The position numbers and the translations under genes were made by a program. 64,000 nt of DNA, taken from Corbicula japonica (lineage: Eukaryota > Mollusca > Bivalvia > Venerida > Cyrenidae). A model generated the notes under the pieces. That model was not told where the DNA came from and did no database searches. It saw only the letters and a list, made by a program, of their open reading frames with translations. This document shows positions 32,361-44,640 of this stretch, one piece after another. Every line of letters starts with the position of its first letter. Positions within the stretch are counted from its first letter, which is position 1. The stretch spans positions 1,055,119-1,119,118 of the forward strand of contig JAZAYU010000175.1 of NCBI GenBank assembly GCA_038501625.1, written 5' to 3'.

Positions 32361-32802
32361 CACTACTCATTATAAAGTAAGTATAAGACATTCAACGGAG
32401 AACAGATACCTTCAAAATGAATTGATTGAAATAAATAGGTAAATAAGTCTGTTTTCCCAATTGTATTTAATAATTGGAAATACCTTTGGTGTATTACCGT
32501 ATAATAAACAATAATGAGGTTTCATGAAAGGTTATATGATGATATATTGTCGGTCTAGGTGTCATATTAACTCAAGTCTGCGGCTCGTAAATATTACACA
32601 TAGACAGACAATATTTTAATCTACTGTGTCAGAGAACCATATACTTTGAATGTTTAATGTAAAAGTAAAACCGATAAAAGGGCACTTTGACATAACCAGA
32701 AATTGCGTCGTTTAAGAACCAGATGTTGTTATCAAAACACCGTAACTGGCCAGATTAATGACAAAGAAATCATAATAAGTATTCCATTTTTCGAAATTGA
32801 TG

Positions 32803-32818
32803 TTAGGGTTAGGGTTAG
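32803..32818 (+). repeat. Short interstitial telomere-like tract
   Basis: TTAGGGTTAGGGTTAG, two and two-thirds units of the animal telomere repeat. It may be chance or a trace of break repair. Confidence 0.4.
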
Positions 32819-33354
32819 AGAAACTGTTTGTATATTCTCAGAAAATCAAATTGATTGTGTTTCTGTAATAACATGATTTTTCAATTATTATATCTACCAT
32901 TTTCAATCGACATATTTAACTATTTGTAAGTAACCATTCATAAAAATCACTCCAGACAAATAATTCTAAACATCGTATAGTTTCATATAAATATAGAGAA
33001 AAGTTATTGGAAACAGATTCGTCAGCTGCAAAAAAAATGATATCTTGTAGTGTATGTATGTTCGTTAAATTATAGATGCTCAAAAATAATTGCTCAAAAT
33101 AAAAAAAAATCATTCAATCAGTGCTGTTATCAATTACGTCTTTTGAAGGTCGTTGAGCACGATACTTATGTACTTTGTTAATAGTACTTCTAAACTTACC
33201 TTTGTTTTAATATTTCGGCCAGTTTTGAGATGGGTGGTTTCCATTTCCCAGCCAATATTGATTCGGATATTGTTCAATCACCCCCAAGGATATACGTCCT
33301 GATTTTTAAATTTTGCCTTTGGCGTTGTCTGTGATATCCAGGATTTATATTCTA

Positions 33355-33690
33355 AGATCCCCTGCCAAAATTCTATTCTGTTTAGTTCCGCCCATTGTTT
33401 TCTCGTTTAGGGCAAACCCATTCTTTTACCTGAACATGGAATGGTATTAATTTGAAAATACCGCATTGAAGGTTCCATGTCCGCCGCCATATGCACACCA
33501 TCGTTTAGGATGGTCAAAATTGTACTGTTTACTGGTGTAAGTATTGAGTTGCGCTCAACCCGGGGCTAGGCGACGTGGACAGTAATATGCATTTCCATTA
33601 CTGTCCATGAACAGGCTCAATCAAACCGAGCCTGCAATATTTTCATATTTGTCGTGTTCGATGGCTTTCAAAATATTCCCTTTTCATCTA
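33355..33690 (+). repeat. Family B repeat, longest copy
   Basis: Blocks in order: GCCAAAATTCTATTCTG, GGGCAAACCCATTC, ACCGCATTGAAGGTTCCATG, CATCGTTTAGGATGG, GAGTTGCGCTCAACCCGGGG, CTCAATCAAACCGAGCC and TTTGTCGTGTTCGATGGC. The centre is much richer in GC than the flanks. No terminal repeat, tail or coding frame was seen, so its class is unknown. Confidence 0.7.
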
Positions 33691-34671
33691 TTTAAACCAT
33701 TTTAAGACAAAGGACTTCGATATGCTCATTTCGTTCTTTGCAATCTATATAATGTGGATGTGGGTACAAAATAACGAGTATGATTTTCGTGATGCTAGCA
33801 ATTCTAGTACAACATAAGATTATTGTGTTTGATTAATAGGTACAATTTCTACAGTATGATTTTTGGTGATTTTGACTTTACGAAACCATTAGCTTACCAA
33901 ACCGACTGGAAATGTTCGTCGTAACTGATTAATAATAAGTAATATAACTTTAAGACATTATCAAAATCTTATGAAAGATATGGACGAACCACAGGAACCT
34001 GAACTTCTTTCAATAATCACCCCGATCCCACATATATGACGTTGGACCCTATATACATATATAATAAACACAAGAAATGCAACGGATTCGTACCCCACCC
34101 ACTAACCCGTTATAAGAATTTTCAAGCCTAAGCCTTGACACGGGGTTTTCGCTGATCAAACCTTTGAACAAACTAAAAATCCATTTATAGCAATCATAGC
34201 GCTTCAATAAAGTCATTCTGGAATCGGCTGTCAAACGTTTTTTTCATTCTTAATTTTGTCGTCCACTCCATTGCGTGACTTCACTCAGTTGTACACCGGG
34301 GCAAATGAAAAATACTATTATTGAAATATGAAAATAACAGATGCTACTGTATTTATTTTAAAAATATATATTAATGTTTTGTAATAAAGATTAATGTGTT
34401 CAAGTTCTTGTTCATTTGTTTCAATAAAATGAATTGTAAAAATAGCATGCGGGAAAACCAGGGTAAAAACCAGAGAGCTGTTTTTCCGTAGGTGGCACAC
34501 AAGTAAAATCAAAATCCCATTTTGCGATTGTAAATTGCCAATCTCCAATGTCAAATAAATATGCGTTCTATCATCATGTTTGCAAGCTAACCACATTAGC
34601 ATATGAATGTGTACGTTTGGTCTTTGACAAATCAACAACAAATATGCTTGTTGAATATTACTGTATCCTGA
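33691..34671. other. No supported gene
   Basis: The longest frame, 130 codons on the minus strand (34318-34710), overlaps the start of the next repeat and has no domain or composition to support it. Confidence 0.4.
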
Positions 34672-35256
34672 CCTTTCGGAACGTGAATTAAGAGGACGCA
34701 TTCCTTCCATCTTCTATCTTCTCTAATTCGATGTTCCTTGATGTACATTGACTGGTTTAACTGTTACTATTTTAGTAGATATCATTTGTTCGTTGACCTT
34801 CTTGTAGATGACCTAGGTATGGAGTTTTTCATTTGGTGTTCTCCTGATTGGTAGCCTTTTAAGAACCACACTCCATGATGATTGTCTGGAGAGATCGACC
34901 GCTGGTTTCGCTGATTGTCGTTGGGTCCGCCATCTATGTTGTCTTACCGCATCCCTTGGAACCGCTTTTTAAAACCTGGCTGTAGGAGGCCCGCCGTTGT
35001 CCTTATGTAAATTTGATCGCCCCAAGGTTGTCCAGTCGTCTCGTAGATTTTCTCAGAGAGTGGCAACGATGCGGCGTATCGCGTCCAGTCCAGCAGGGCC
35101 AACCAGGCTGACCCCGCATACGGCAGAGAGAGGATATGATGCCCGTATGAGGCAGCACAACTATCGGCGACCCACTTGACTCCAGCAGACCATCTCTCCA
35201 GTGCCCTCTCCACGACGTGCACGTCTCAAGGAGTTCGGAGAGGTTGTCAAGCATGT
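34672..35256 (-). repeat. Direct repeat pair, copy 1 (~585 bp)
   Basis: Runs from CCTTTCGGAACGTGAATTAAG to GGAGTTCGGAGAGGTTGTCAAG, and is repeated in the same orientation at 35450-36055. It is markedly richer in GC than its surroundings. Minus-strand frames of 83-92 codons read RYAASL..LSEKIYE and GQPWGDQI in both copies. The peptide is not one I recognise; since the DNA itself is conserved between copies, this alone does not show that it is translated. Confidence 0.8.
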
Positions 35257-35449
35257 ATGTATGTATGTTGGTTTATTTATAAACGCCATCGGCAAGCCAT
35301 GTAGGCGTCTGTCTGTAGTTATTCTTCTTCTTGTCGAATTTCTTCTTTCTTCTATCTTCTTTAACTTTTCCGTTTGTGTCGAATTTCTTCTTTCTTCTTT
35401 AGTCTTTCGATATGGGATCCATCCCCTCCACCCTCGGACTGCCTGTCCT
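35257..35449. other. Spacer between direct repeats
   Basis: Contains GTATGTATGTATG and two copies of GTCGAATTTCTTCTTTCTTCT about 60 bp apart, pyrimidine-rich on the + strand. Confidence 0.5.
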
Positions 35450-36055
35450 TTCGGAACGTGAATGAAGAAGACGCATTCCTTCCATCTTCTATCTTCTCTA
35501 AGTTGATGTTCCTTGATGTCGATTGGCTGGTTTAGTTGTTACTATTTTTAGTAAATTTCTTTTGTTCGTTGACCTATTTTTCGATGACCTAGTTGTCGAG
35601 TACTTCTTTTGGCGTTCTTCTGATTGGTCACCTTTTGAGAGCCACACTCCCTGATGTTTGCCTGGAGAGCTCGTCTGCTGGTTTCGCTGATTGTCGTCGG
35701 TTCTGTCATCTGTGGATCCCACATCCCCTTGTCTGACCGCCCTTTCGAGAGCTCTCGTTTTGAAAACCTGGCTGTAGAAGGCCCCGCCGATGTCCTCATG
35801 CAGATTTGATCGCCCCATGGTTGTCCAGTCGCCTCGTAGATTTTCTCGGAGAGGGTCAACGATGCGGCGTATCGCGGCCAAAGTCCAGCAGCGGGGCCCA
35901 CCAGGCAGACCCCGCACACGGCAGAGAGAAGATAATGATGTCCGTATGTGGCAGCACATAACTATCGGCGACCCTCTTGACTCCAGCTGACCGTCTCTCC
36001 AGTGCCCTCTCCACGACGTGCACGTCTCAGGGAGTTCGGAGAGGTTGTCAAGCAT
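35450..36055 (-). repeat. Direct repeat pair, copy 2 (~605 bp)
   Basis: Same landmarks as copy 1: CCTTTCGGAACGTGAATGAAG at the start, CGTGCACGTCTC and GGAGTTCGGAGAGGTTGTCAAG at the end. The minus-strand frame here is open for 185 codons (36055-35498), longer than in copy 1, with a second overlapping frame of 123 codons. Several short indels separate the copies. Possibly a fragment of a transposable-element ORF; no catalytic motif seen. Confidence 0.8.
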
Positions 36056-38194
36056 TACAATTGTTTCAGATTTTATACGTTTTTAAACTGTTGACAGTAT
36101 ATCGTGTCACAACTGCTTGAGTCGATAATTGCTCAGCAATACAAAAACGGATATCGCTGGCAGAGGTGTGACAATCACCTGCCTGGCCGAAATTCGCTAA
36201 ATCGCATGTTTATGACAGTGTTAATAGCTAAAGGAACTGTCATAATTATTCGTTAAATTGCACTTTTCGTTAAACTCATCTTTTTTATATTGAATAAAGA
36301 AGGAATACAGACGGGACCAGCCACTTCGTTCTTAGTTTTCCGTAAAATCGCGATTGTAGTACCGCGAATGGACTGTATATGTACTCCTATACTCACCAAA
36401 AAGAAGTTCTTGTTATCAAAACTATAAAACTTTTGGATGATAGAACAACTTACAACTTGTTTGTCACTGTCAAGTTAGCAAGTAAACGCTATGTTTTCCA
36501 TTTTGGCCAAAAACAACCACAAAAAAAAACAAAAAAAAAACTGATGGTTCATTACGATGAGTTGTCTTTACTTGCGGCTGAAGAATATTCACTTCAATTA
36601 GGGATTATTTATTTACTGCAAGGTACATGTTTCTACTGCTATTAAATAGTTAACTGATTCAATTTTTCTAAACGAAAACAAAGAAACCTAATACTCATAT
36701 TTCCATTATGTTCCTTTAATCAGATTGACATAACAATTGTTTGCAGTATAATAGCTATATTTACTACATATCACATTAAACTGGCAAACAGTTTGGTCAG
36801 TTATACTGGCAACATGTAAGCTTACAGTATTTGACAACCTCTTACTGTTTACTTATTGAATACTTGCATAACTGCCAACTTCTTTCATAGAAACACCAAT
36901 CGGATCTATATAGGTCATGTTTTCTTCTTTTGTTTTCGCTAAAATCAAAGAATTAATTTTCTGTTCAGATGCAAGCTTCTCATCATGAAACATATTACAA
37001 AACCGTCCTTGAATAATTAATAAATCAAAGATATACGTAAAGCTATTTTGACGAGAGGCATCGGTACACTAACTGAATTGTTATGGTAATCGCAAGTAAG
37101 AACTTAATATAATACTGTCTGAACACTGATAAATGTTGACTGATTAGATTTTGCTGAAGAGTTGTGTACGTCCGATATAGGGAAATAGCCAAAATCAATT
37201 ATGAAAGTAATTGAAAATGGTAAAAAGTAGCAACATACACAATTACAGAACTCTTCACGTAGACCAGTTCATTAAAGTTTTATATCTTGTATGAATAAAT
37301 GTTTAAATAGTTTTTTTCAACATTATTACTGACACAATTTATTTATTAACTCAGTTCTAAATACAACCTTATCTGATTTCGTTTGTTTCCATATAAATGT
37401 GTGATTTAAATTACGTTCGAACAATTGTTTCAAATGGTAAAGAAATGAAGTTTAAAATTGGTGTCATATTCTTATTGGAAATTCTTGAACATGCAATCTT
37501 TCATTCTTAGTACGTTCATTGTTAGATTACCGGGTATTTTATTTTAAATTTAAATATATACAATATTCAAAGACAGAAGCGTTACGACATGTAATTCACA
37601 AGCATCTGGCCGTTCAAGTGCTATTTATCAAAGTCTGTCTAGGTGTTCTTGGAATTTTATGTATTGTGAAAACCGTGTTTGCAAGTGGCGCCAAAGCCGT
37701 GCAGTTTTTATCATAAATCACCGTGAAAACTAAGCATTTCCTTTATAAAAAGCTCCTTTCTTCAACGGTCCTTTTAAAATGTTTATGTTTGGGAATAATT
37801 TGGTATAAGTTTTTGAATTAAATCAATAATGGTCTGCGTTGATCTGGACATGAACAAATAGGTTGGAATAAGCGAACACCGTTTCCGGGCTTCAAACATT
37901 TAAAAACCGTATGTTTGTACCCATATAAATGTTGTAAAACTGCATTTCAATCTGAGAATAAAATACGTTGAATCATTTCGGAGAAACTTTTATTAATAAA
38001 TTACAATAAAATTGGTCAGTAGTGAAGAACTATAAGATCATATCATTAAGTTTATTTTCGAATTTAGACTACATTTGACGCATTTGTTTGATATTTCGAG
38101 AGACTTTAATGAAGTAATCATATTAAAGATCAGTTTAAACTTAATTTATGTAAATATTGAATTGTTCTCAACCTGAGTAATAAAATGAGTAAAA
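36056..38194. other. No gene; one block shared with 42.87 kb
   Basis: AT-rich. GAATTGTTATGGTAATCGCA near 37075, with TCTGAACACTG downstream, recurs at about 42870-42940 in the same order. Otherwise nothing recognised. Confidence 0.4.
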
Positions 38195-38410
38195 TGCACC
38201 TAAGAACCTGTTTAAACACTAGTGGCCAATTGTTTTGCGACTGACCATTCCCAGGCGGTATCCCAAAAGTTCTCTTTTTCGTTAATTGTTTGTGGTGTCT
38301 TATTTGAATTTGACACCATTTTGCTCTTTTTTCCTTTCTTCTTTTTCGCTGCGTAGGAAGGCTATGTTTTGTGAGTGTTGCGATTCCTGATATGCATTTT
38401 TCACCTTTTT
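38195..38410 (+). repeat. Family A repeat copy, truncated
   Basis: Starts within the TGCACC..AGAACCTG block and runs through GACCATTCCCAGGCGGTA and TTCGTTAATTGTTTGTGG to CCTGATATGCATTTTTCACC, the shared 3' end. Confidence 0.85.
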
Positions 38411-39344
38411 AGAATAAGACAGTGTTATCGAAAACACAATGTAAATCTCTTGGTGCGACGATATGTCAAAAATCGTCCGGAATATTCCAGTTTTCGACAT
38501 TGATGTTCCCGGCGGGGCATGATTTCTTATCTTTCTCAGAAAATCAATTCGATACTGCAAGAACTTGACTTTTCAATATTACGTCTTACATTTTTTGCCA
38601 AACGTCTAAACATTTTTAAATACATCGCTGATATGTAGCACAATTACATTAAGCGAATTGGTGACCAGATGAAAAAGATTGATGAAAAATAGTGACACAC
38701 CTTTTGTTAGCTGTATTTATTTATTGTTTGAAATAGTCATGCTTTTGCTGTTTTATCTTTACGTCTATCAGCGTCTGTTAACAAAAGTGATGACTTCAAA
38801 TTGTTTTAAATTAACCATTTGCTTCAAATGCTTATTTTTCCCAACCAAATTCAGTTCTGCTTTAACTAGAACGAAAGCAGTTAGCTTCTGACATGTTCAA
38901 AAGGTAAAATATAATCCCATATAATATGATTCGATGTTGAATAGGCACAGTGTTTTAGTAAATCTGACAGATCTTTAATAATTACGTGAAGGATAAAATA
39001 ATAACTGCTATTATAAGGTTAAGCTAGCATGAAGGGGGAAAATGCTATTATTAAGTTTCATCTTCATGCATTAAAAAAACCCTCAAACATGAAGAGTTCA
39101 TGAAATTTGATATTGTTTGGATGTCTGCATCCGACAAATGTCTTCTAACCGTCACATTTACCTAAATTCAGTCTTAAACATTCAAGTCTTTCAAGTGAAA
39201 GTAAAGACTGAGTACCCTACAATGTCTGGTTCATGTATACAGCTTAAGTTAAACAATATGAACAAACAAGGTCACCTCGCATCTACGAATTTCATTCAAA
39301 TAAATGAAAAGGGAACTTTGAAGACCCTCGACCACGTCAAATAT
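38411..39344. other. No feature seen
   Basis: AT-rich; short frames only. Confidence 0.4.
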
Positions 39345-39490
39345 GAAAATATTGCAGGCTCGGTTTGATTGAGCCTGTTCATGGGCAGTAATGGAAATGC
39401 TTTTTACTGCCCACGCCGCCTAGCCCCGGGTTGAGCGCAACTCAATATTTACACCAATCAACAGTACAATTTTGATCCATCCCAAACGAT
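39345..39490 (-). repeat. Family B repeat copy
   Basis: GCAGGCTCGGTTTGATTGAG, GCCTAGCCCCGGGTTGAGCG and CATCCCAAACGATGG, the reverse complement order of 33490-33650. Confidence 0.75.
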
Positions 39491-39518
39491 GGTATTGTTA
39501 TGGTATTGGTATGGTAAC

Positions 39519-39714
39519 AAGGCTACGTGTACACTGGGGACCTTTTTGATCCACTAAATTATAAAACTGAGCATGGAAACCAGTCTCAAATCTCAAGCAT
39601 CTGATTGGCTGAAATGGCGACCAGTCTCAGATTTGAGACTGGTTTCCAAAATCAGTTTTATAAATTTCATTCAAGGCTATGTGTACACTTGGGACCTTTT
39701 TGATACACCAAATG
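39519..39714. repeat. Truncated foldback flanked by 42-bp direct repeats
   Basis: The inner part (39556-39667) is a shortened palindrome of the 23721 family: one arm is full length to GGCGACCAG, the other only ~45 bp. On both sides lies AAGGCTACGTGTACACTGGG / AAGGCTATGTGTACACTTGG followed by ACCTTTTTGAT, a direct repeat of about 42 bp with a few differences. Confidence 0.8.
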
Positions 39715-40046
39715 ATTTCTATAATGAATATAATATAGCATAGACTTCACAGTGATGTGTGGTTATTTCGATGCTAAGCAAAATTGAGAAGTATATTTCA
39801 GTGATATAACATATGATGTTTCCCGGTGTTGATATAAATGCAAAGCCTCAAGTAATAAAATTTAATAAATCTCTTCTTATTTAAACGACGACCTGCTTTA
39901 TATTAGAAGTTATATCTCCGATAGATACAAATATTATCAGTTTTTACACAAACCTTTAATATGCCTTAGAAAGTTTTTAATATTACTGTCCTCATTTGTT
40001 CTCCAAGCGGTTTATGACTTAAAAAAACGTGGCAAACTGTCGGACA

Positions 40047-40063
40047 TAGATAGATAGATAGAT
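40047..40063 (-). repeat. TATC tail of the LINE
   Basis: TAGATAGATAGATA on the + strand, at the point where the LINE's 3' UTR ends. Short tandem tails at LINE 3' ends are usual for several clades. Confidence 0.7.
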
Positions 40064-40483
40064 ACCTTTATTTCCTCTACGTGGGAGAGCATGACATATT
40101 TACAATATAATCATACAATTACAATTACAAACAGAGATCGAAACACAGCAATTCTGTCATAACGGCTAAATTAACACTGATGATGAGTACGTTACCAGCA
40201 TGCACTTTTTAATAATAATAACAACAGACTTAAGTGTGCATTTCCTTAAGTTTAAGGAAACATACAGAGGGTCCAGTGAAAAATCTACTATACCATCACC
40301 AAGCCTACGGTAAGCACATAATTATTCTTAGATGTTGAAGACAAACAACTTCAATAAAGTATCATCAGCATATTTTCGTACAAACTCTCACAGGACGAAA
40401 CGAAATTTATGTGAGACTATTGCAAAAGAAATTTGCTGATGATATATACTCAGAGATATCATTATTATGTAAGAAGTCGGATT

Positions 40484-41858
40484 TTAGTGTCTCAAATACA
40501 TGACATGAACTTTAACATCATAATTATCTGATGCACATTTAAGGCCACCGACAATCGCGAAAATTTGATTGCAGCTATCTTTCTTCATGAATTTAAAGTA
40601 AGATGGAAAACCATATTGGTTAATAATAAAATTATACAAAGCATTTCTGTAGTACTGATTAATTGTACAATGGTGAACTTTGTGTAAAATGATATTGTTG
40701 CTTAACAATTTACATTTTGAACAAACTTCCGGGTAATTATACTTGGCATAAAACCTTCACATACTACTTAAAGCTGTTTTACATAACCAGCTAGAATTAT
40801 TACAATTCTTTCTTAACTCCCAGAGAATGCAATTGTTTGACCGTTTAAAAAAATTCTCAAATATATCAATATCCATACTTTCGGTAATTTTTCTTTTCCT
40901 TTCATTATAGTGGTAATTAATGATGTTGTTTGTGACTTGCCGATTCCAAATTTGTTTTGAAGGGAAATTGCCAGTAATCAGACATTGGTCTAAAAACAAC
41001 TTTAAATTGTCGACTTGTCGATATATATCAGAGATAAAACCTTGCGTTTGAATGTCGACTGTTAAAAAACGCAATAACCGATGAACAAAGAATCTTTTAG
41101 CAAGATATTTTGCCGGGAGGCGACAAAGCTGTCCAAAAAAGACAAGTTTTTTTGTATCGATGATTGTTTCAATTGAGTAAACCCCTAGAGCCCCTAAAGC
41201 TATTTCATTCGGTGCAGAGATTGGTAGGCCCTGAATCCGCTTCAAACAAAGTCTGTGACTCTTTTCAAGTGTTAATAATTGGGTTTGGCTCAACGAATTT
41301 AGCAGCTCGCAACCATATAATGCTTTTGGTAAGACTATCGACTGATAAATATTTAACCATGTTGTCGGATTAATCTCATTTGGCAATAAACCACAGTTTA
41401 AAAGACTGAAAAAAGTACTCCTTAATTTGGAGTTTATTTCTGCCATGGCATCACGCATGTTCAAATAATTGTCACACAATATGCCAAGGTGTTTATAACT
41501 ATTACTTGTTGGGATAAGTTCATTACCCAGTTTAAGCATGTTATTGTTTAGGCTAGTTGCATTGAATGTTATAACGGAACACTAAGAAGCATTGTACAAA
41601 AATCGCCACTTTTTAGAGTAGTTATTGCATATGTCAATCATTTCTGTAGTCCTGACTTAGAATACGAAAGTAGGACCATATCAGAGAACTTGCATGAAAA
41701 TTATAGATGCAACAACCCAGACCACTTTCCTGTAATTCATTTATAACGTCATTTATGAAAAGGAGATATAATATTGCAGAACTTATTCCTCCCTTTCTGG
41801 TTCCCTGCATAACATTAAACCATTGTGAGAGTTCGCCTTTGAACCACCTTCTACACAA
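40484..41858 (-). pseudogene. LINE ORF2: RT palm/thumb and C-terminal zinc knuckle, broken
   Basis: Minus strand. MQGTRKGGISSAILYLLFIND is the RT block before the active site; it is followed by ASS and, in another frame, DMVLLSYSKSGLQK, so the YADD box itself has been lost to a small deletion. A further frame then reads DICNNYSKKWRF and YKHLGILCDNYL, and the 260-codon frame 41539-40757 carries the thumb (LYGCELL, LCLKRIQGL). A single TGA separates it from an in-frame continuation to 40484 with a CCHC knuckle (CSKC ... HKVHHC). The N-terminal endonuclease is absent. Confidence 0.85.
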
Positions 41859-42764
41859 TGATTGTTACCAGAACTAGGATTTTTGGGGCGTTTCGAAGAT
41901 ACGACATCCGCATAGGAGAGGTCGTCTGTATCCTTAATAAGACTTGAAGGGGGGAGAGACGCCGAGGAGCTCACTACAGTTTTCATAATATCAATACCCA
42001 GATTTCCGGCGTTTTCACAACGCTTCACGTTTGAGTTAGAAGCACCATCGCTTAAACTATTCGTACGCTCAAATGAGTGAACACTGCAATTTCAATTATG
42101 ATTTACAAACAATGCATCATTAATTTTTAATCTGGCAATTGCTAATACTGGAGCAGTGTCAACAAACTTCTCCACGGCCTCAATTCTTGCACTAGCGGTG
42201 TCGTCGGTGACGTTACATTTGACGGCACTCAACGGGTCAGCAATCAAACTGGATATACGTGCAATGTCTGCACTAACCGTATCCAACGATGATTTGACGT
42301 CACACTTAACCGACATCAACATTTCTACAATGTCTCTGATTTGATTAAGTCTCAATCGCTCGTTTGCTAGACGTTCCTGTTTTAAAAGGAGCACCTCTGC
42401 CTGGAGACCACTGATTGAGTCCCTGAGCATAGGTAATTCTCTAGCACACTGACACTGACACTGAACCGGTACACGATTTTGACCGCCCACGTGATGTGCT
42501 TATAAGATCCTTTAAGCAAGACATATCTTCGCCTTGAATAACTGACATCAGAGTTAATATGTCATTAGCTAGTTTGACACACAATGGTTCTCCACGACGA
42601 GTGATTACACGTTTCTTGAGGCTGACATGATGGCCAAATGGGAATTCTTCATTCTCCTTTACAATACTAAAGAGCATAACTCTAGTTTCTTCAAAGAAGT
42701 TCAAGCAAGTGGTTTCTTTTATAGTCACGCACACTTTTTGTCGTGACAAATTTACTTTAGGCAT
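41783..42764 (-). pseudogene. LINE ORF1-like protein with coiled coil, broken
   Basis: Minus-strand frames 42764-42441, 42490-42092 and 42028-41783. The first starts MPKVNLSRQKVCVTIKE and has a basic core (HHVSLKKRVITRRGEP). The second, in another frame, shows heptad-like LRDSISGLQAEVLLLKQERL, a likely coiled coil for trimer formation. The third is in frame with the second after one stop and is Ser-rich (DDLSYADVVSSKRP). Typical of an RNA-binding ORF1 by position and composition; no RRM or PHD seen. Confidence 0.65.
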
Positions 42765-44123
42765 ATGATATAACGATGTCTTATTTGGACATCATATGTC
42801 GTCTTGATTAAACAATATATCAAACCTTTCCTATAGTTATTTTGGCGAATGGGCTATGACATACTGTTTGAATTGTTATGGTAATCGCAAGTGAGGAATT
42901 ATACAAACTCCTTATTTATCTGTCTGAACATTGAATAATATAGCCATTCAGATAACTCTTAAGAGTAGTTTAAAACCAGTAATTGATAAAAAAAAACTAT
43001 AAATAATAAGTATTATTAAACTTCATATCATTTCTACTAACAAGTTTAAAGCGCCTTTTATCACCATCAATAATAACAACTGCAATCTATTAACTCATAA
43101 CGAAATGCATAGCGAACATATTTTGATTTATATTAACATAAAAGATGATTTAAAGCAAGTCCTGAAATCTCATTTGTAAAGTAAATTTTGGTTTAAAAGA
43201 AATTCATATTTTAATGGGCGATATAAAATATCACTCAGTATGGTAACAGGTAGGTAGCCGAGTATCCAAGCGTTTCGGTTTGCACTGCTATTTGTTGGAA
43301 ATATGTAAACGTTAATTTACTCCTTATTACATATGTGGCGATCACTGAAGCCATGGCACCAGACGTCACTTCCGACAAAATACATTACGTCGCCAACAAA
43401 AAAAGTTAGAACCGATGTTATGTTTTTCATACATAGAGAGTTTATTCCTCACACTATCGGCTTATTATTCGAAGGATTGCGTGCCACATTGATAGAAGAT
43501 GGGTGGGTTGGAATAAATTGGTGTATGTCAAGCTGGTGCAAAAATATTCCTTGTTGTTTTAAAAAATATATAAAACGAATATTATTAATTGATTTTAACG
43601 GTTGGCTGTGTTCCTTTACCTTTTTTAAGCAGTAATGCTGTGTTGTACTTAGTGTTGCTTTTCGTTATATTTACCGTCCTACCGGCATTCAGACGCTGCG
43701 CGAAACAATCAATGGTATGATGTTTTATGTTACATATATTACACAGTGATGCAGTACAGCTATAAATAACAACATAATTGCTCTCCTAAATGATAAAATG
43801 TGTCAGGTTGATTTAGATATCCCCCTGTATTCGCAATAACAGACAACTGACATGTCTTTTTCTTCGGTCTCAGACAAAAGCACAATACCGTCTGAGACTA
43901 GTTTAGCATATTAACCAAAATAGCTGCTATGATTGTTTGGTCTCTTTGAGATGAAGCCATTACTTGATTGACCATCCATTATTTTAACCATCGGAAATAT
44001 GTCCTGTATTCAGAGCAGTTATTTCATTTTTCGGCGTTAGCTAAGCTCACTTTTGACCTAGTTTGTCGACCATTTAATTATTGTAAAAAACTCATTATAC
44101 AGAGGGAAAATCAACAAAATAAT
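42765..44123. other. No gene; repeated blocks
   Basis: At about 42870 a block shared with 37075 (GAATTGTTATGGTAATCGCA). At 43834-43905 GCAATAACAGACAACTGAC and CCGTCTGAGAC recur from the receptor upstream region (7478-7535). The 100-codon frame 43333-43635 has no recognised motif. Confidence 0.4.
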
Positions 44124-44549
44124 TGAAATGCTTATCAACATTGCACTCACAAAACACAGCCTCCCCGCGCAGGGCAAAACAGAGAAGAAAAGAGAGCATG
44201 TTTGTTTTAAGAATGTCAATTCAAATAGGACGCCACAAACAATTAACGAAAAAGAGAACCCTTGGAGTTATCGCCTTGGAACGGTCAATGGCAAAACATA
44301 TTTGCCGCTGGGAGTTAAAGCCAGGTTCTAGGGTGCAAAACAAAACAAGTACAAGTTATCTTGGTGAAATTACTCTAACCCACCCATCAGCTCAACAATG
44401 TTGCATGCAAAAGCACACAAACATATAAAACATAAGAATCTAATAGCATTGCAAAACCAAAGGGCGGGTACTCAACGATCTTACCGAGACCAGAGCTCCT
44501 GAAGTTAAAACAACAAGAACATGTTGGCAGGGATAAAAGAAACAAATTG
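44124..44549 (-). repeat. Family A repeat copy, fairly long
   Basis: From GAAATGCTTATCAACATTGC through GCCTCCCCGCGCAGG, TCGCCTTGGAACGGTCAATG, GGTTCTAGGGTGCAAAAC, AGCACACAAACATATAAAAC and CGATCTTACCGAGACCAGAG to AGGGATAAAAGAAACAAATT. The last block extends as far upstream as the copy at 16430. Confidence 0.88.
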
Positions 44550-44552
44550 AAC

Positions 44553-44640
44553 TTTTAAACATTACTGCCCATGGACAGGCTCAATCAAACCGAGCCTGCA
44601 GTATTTTCATATTTGTCGTGTTCGGTGGTTTTACGAATAA
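44553..44640 (+). repeat. Family B repeat, distal part
   Basis: CATTACTGCCCATGGACAGG, CTCAATCAAACCGAGCCTGC and TTTGTCGTGTTCGGTGG, directly after a Family A copy. Confidence 0.75.

Larger units (their letters stand above)
40040..42764 (-). mobile_element. Non-LTR retrotransposon (LINE), internally deleted
   Basis: Minus strand: ORF1 (42764 to ~41783), then the C-terminal half of an RT-bearing ORF2 (41858 to 40484), then a ~430-bp 3' UTR that ends near 40047 in a TATC microsatellite. The endonuclease and the RT fingers are missing between the ORF1 part and the RT part. The clade is not assigned. Confidence 0.85.

Noticed and set aside
32803..32818. Ancient telomere fusion
   Set aside because: Fewer than three TTAGGG units; too short to claim.
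34318..34710. 130-codon minus-strand ORF
   Set aside because: Longest unassigned frame in its area, but with no motif or compositional support, and it runs across a repeat boundary.
43333..43635. 100-codon ORF as a secreted protein
   Set aside because: No signal peptide or cysteine pattern and no splice context.
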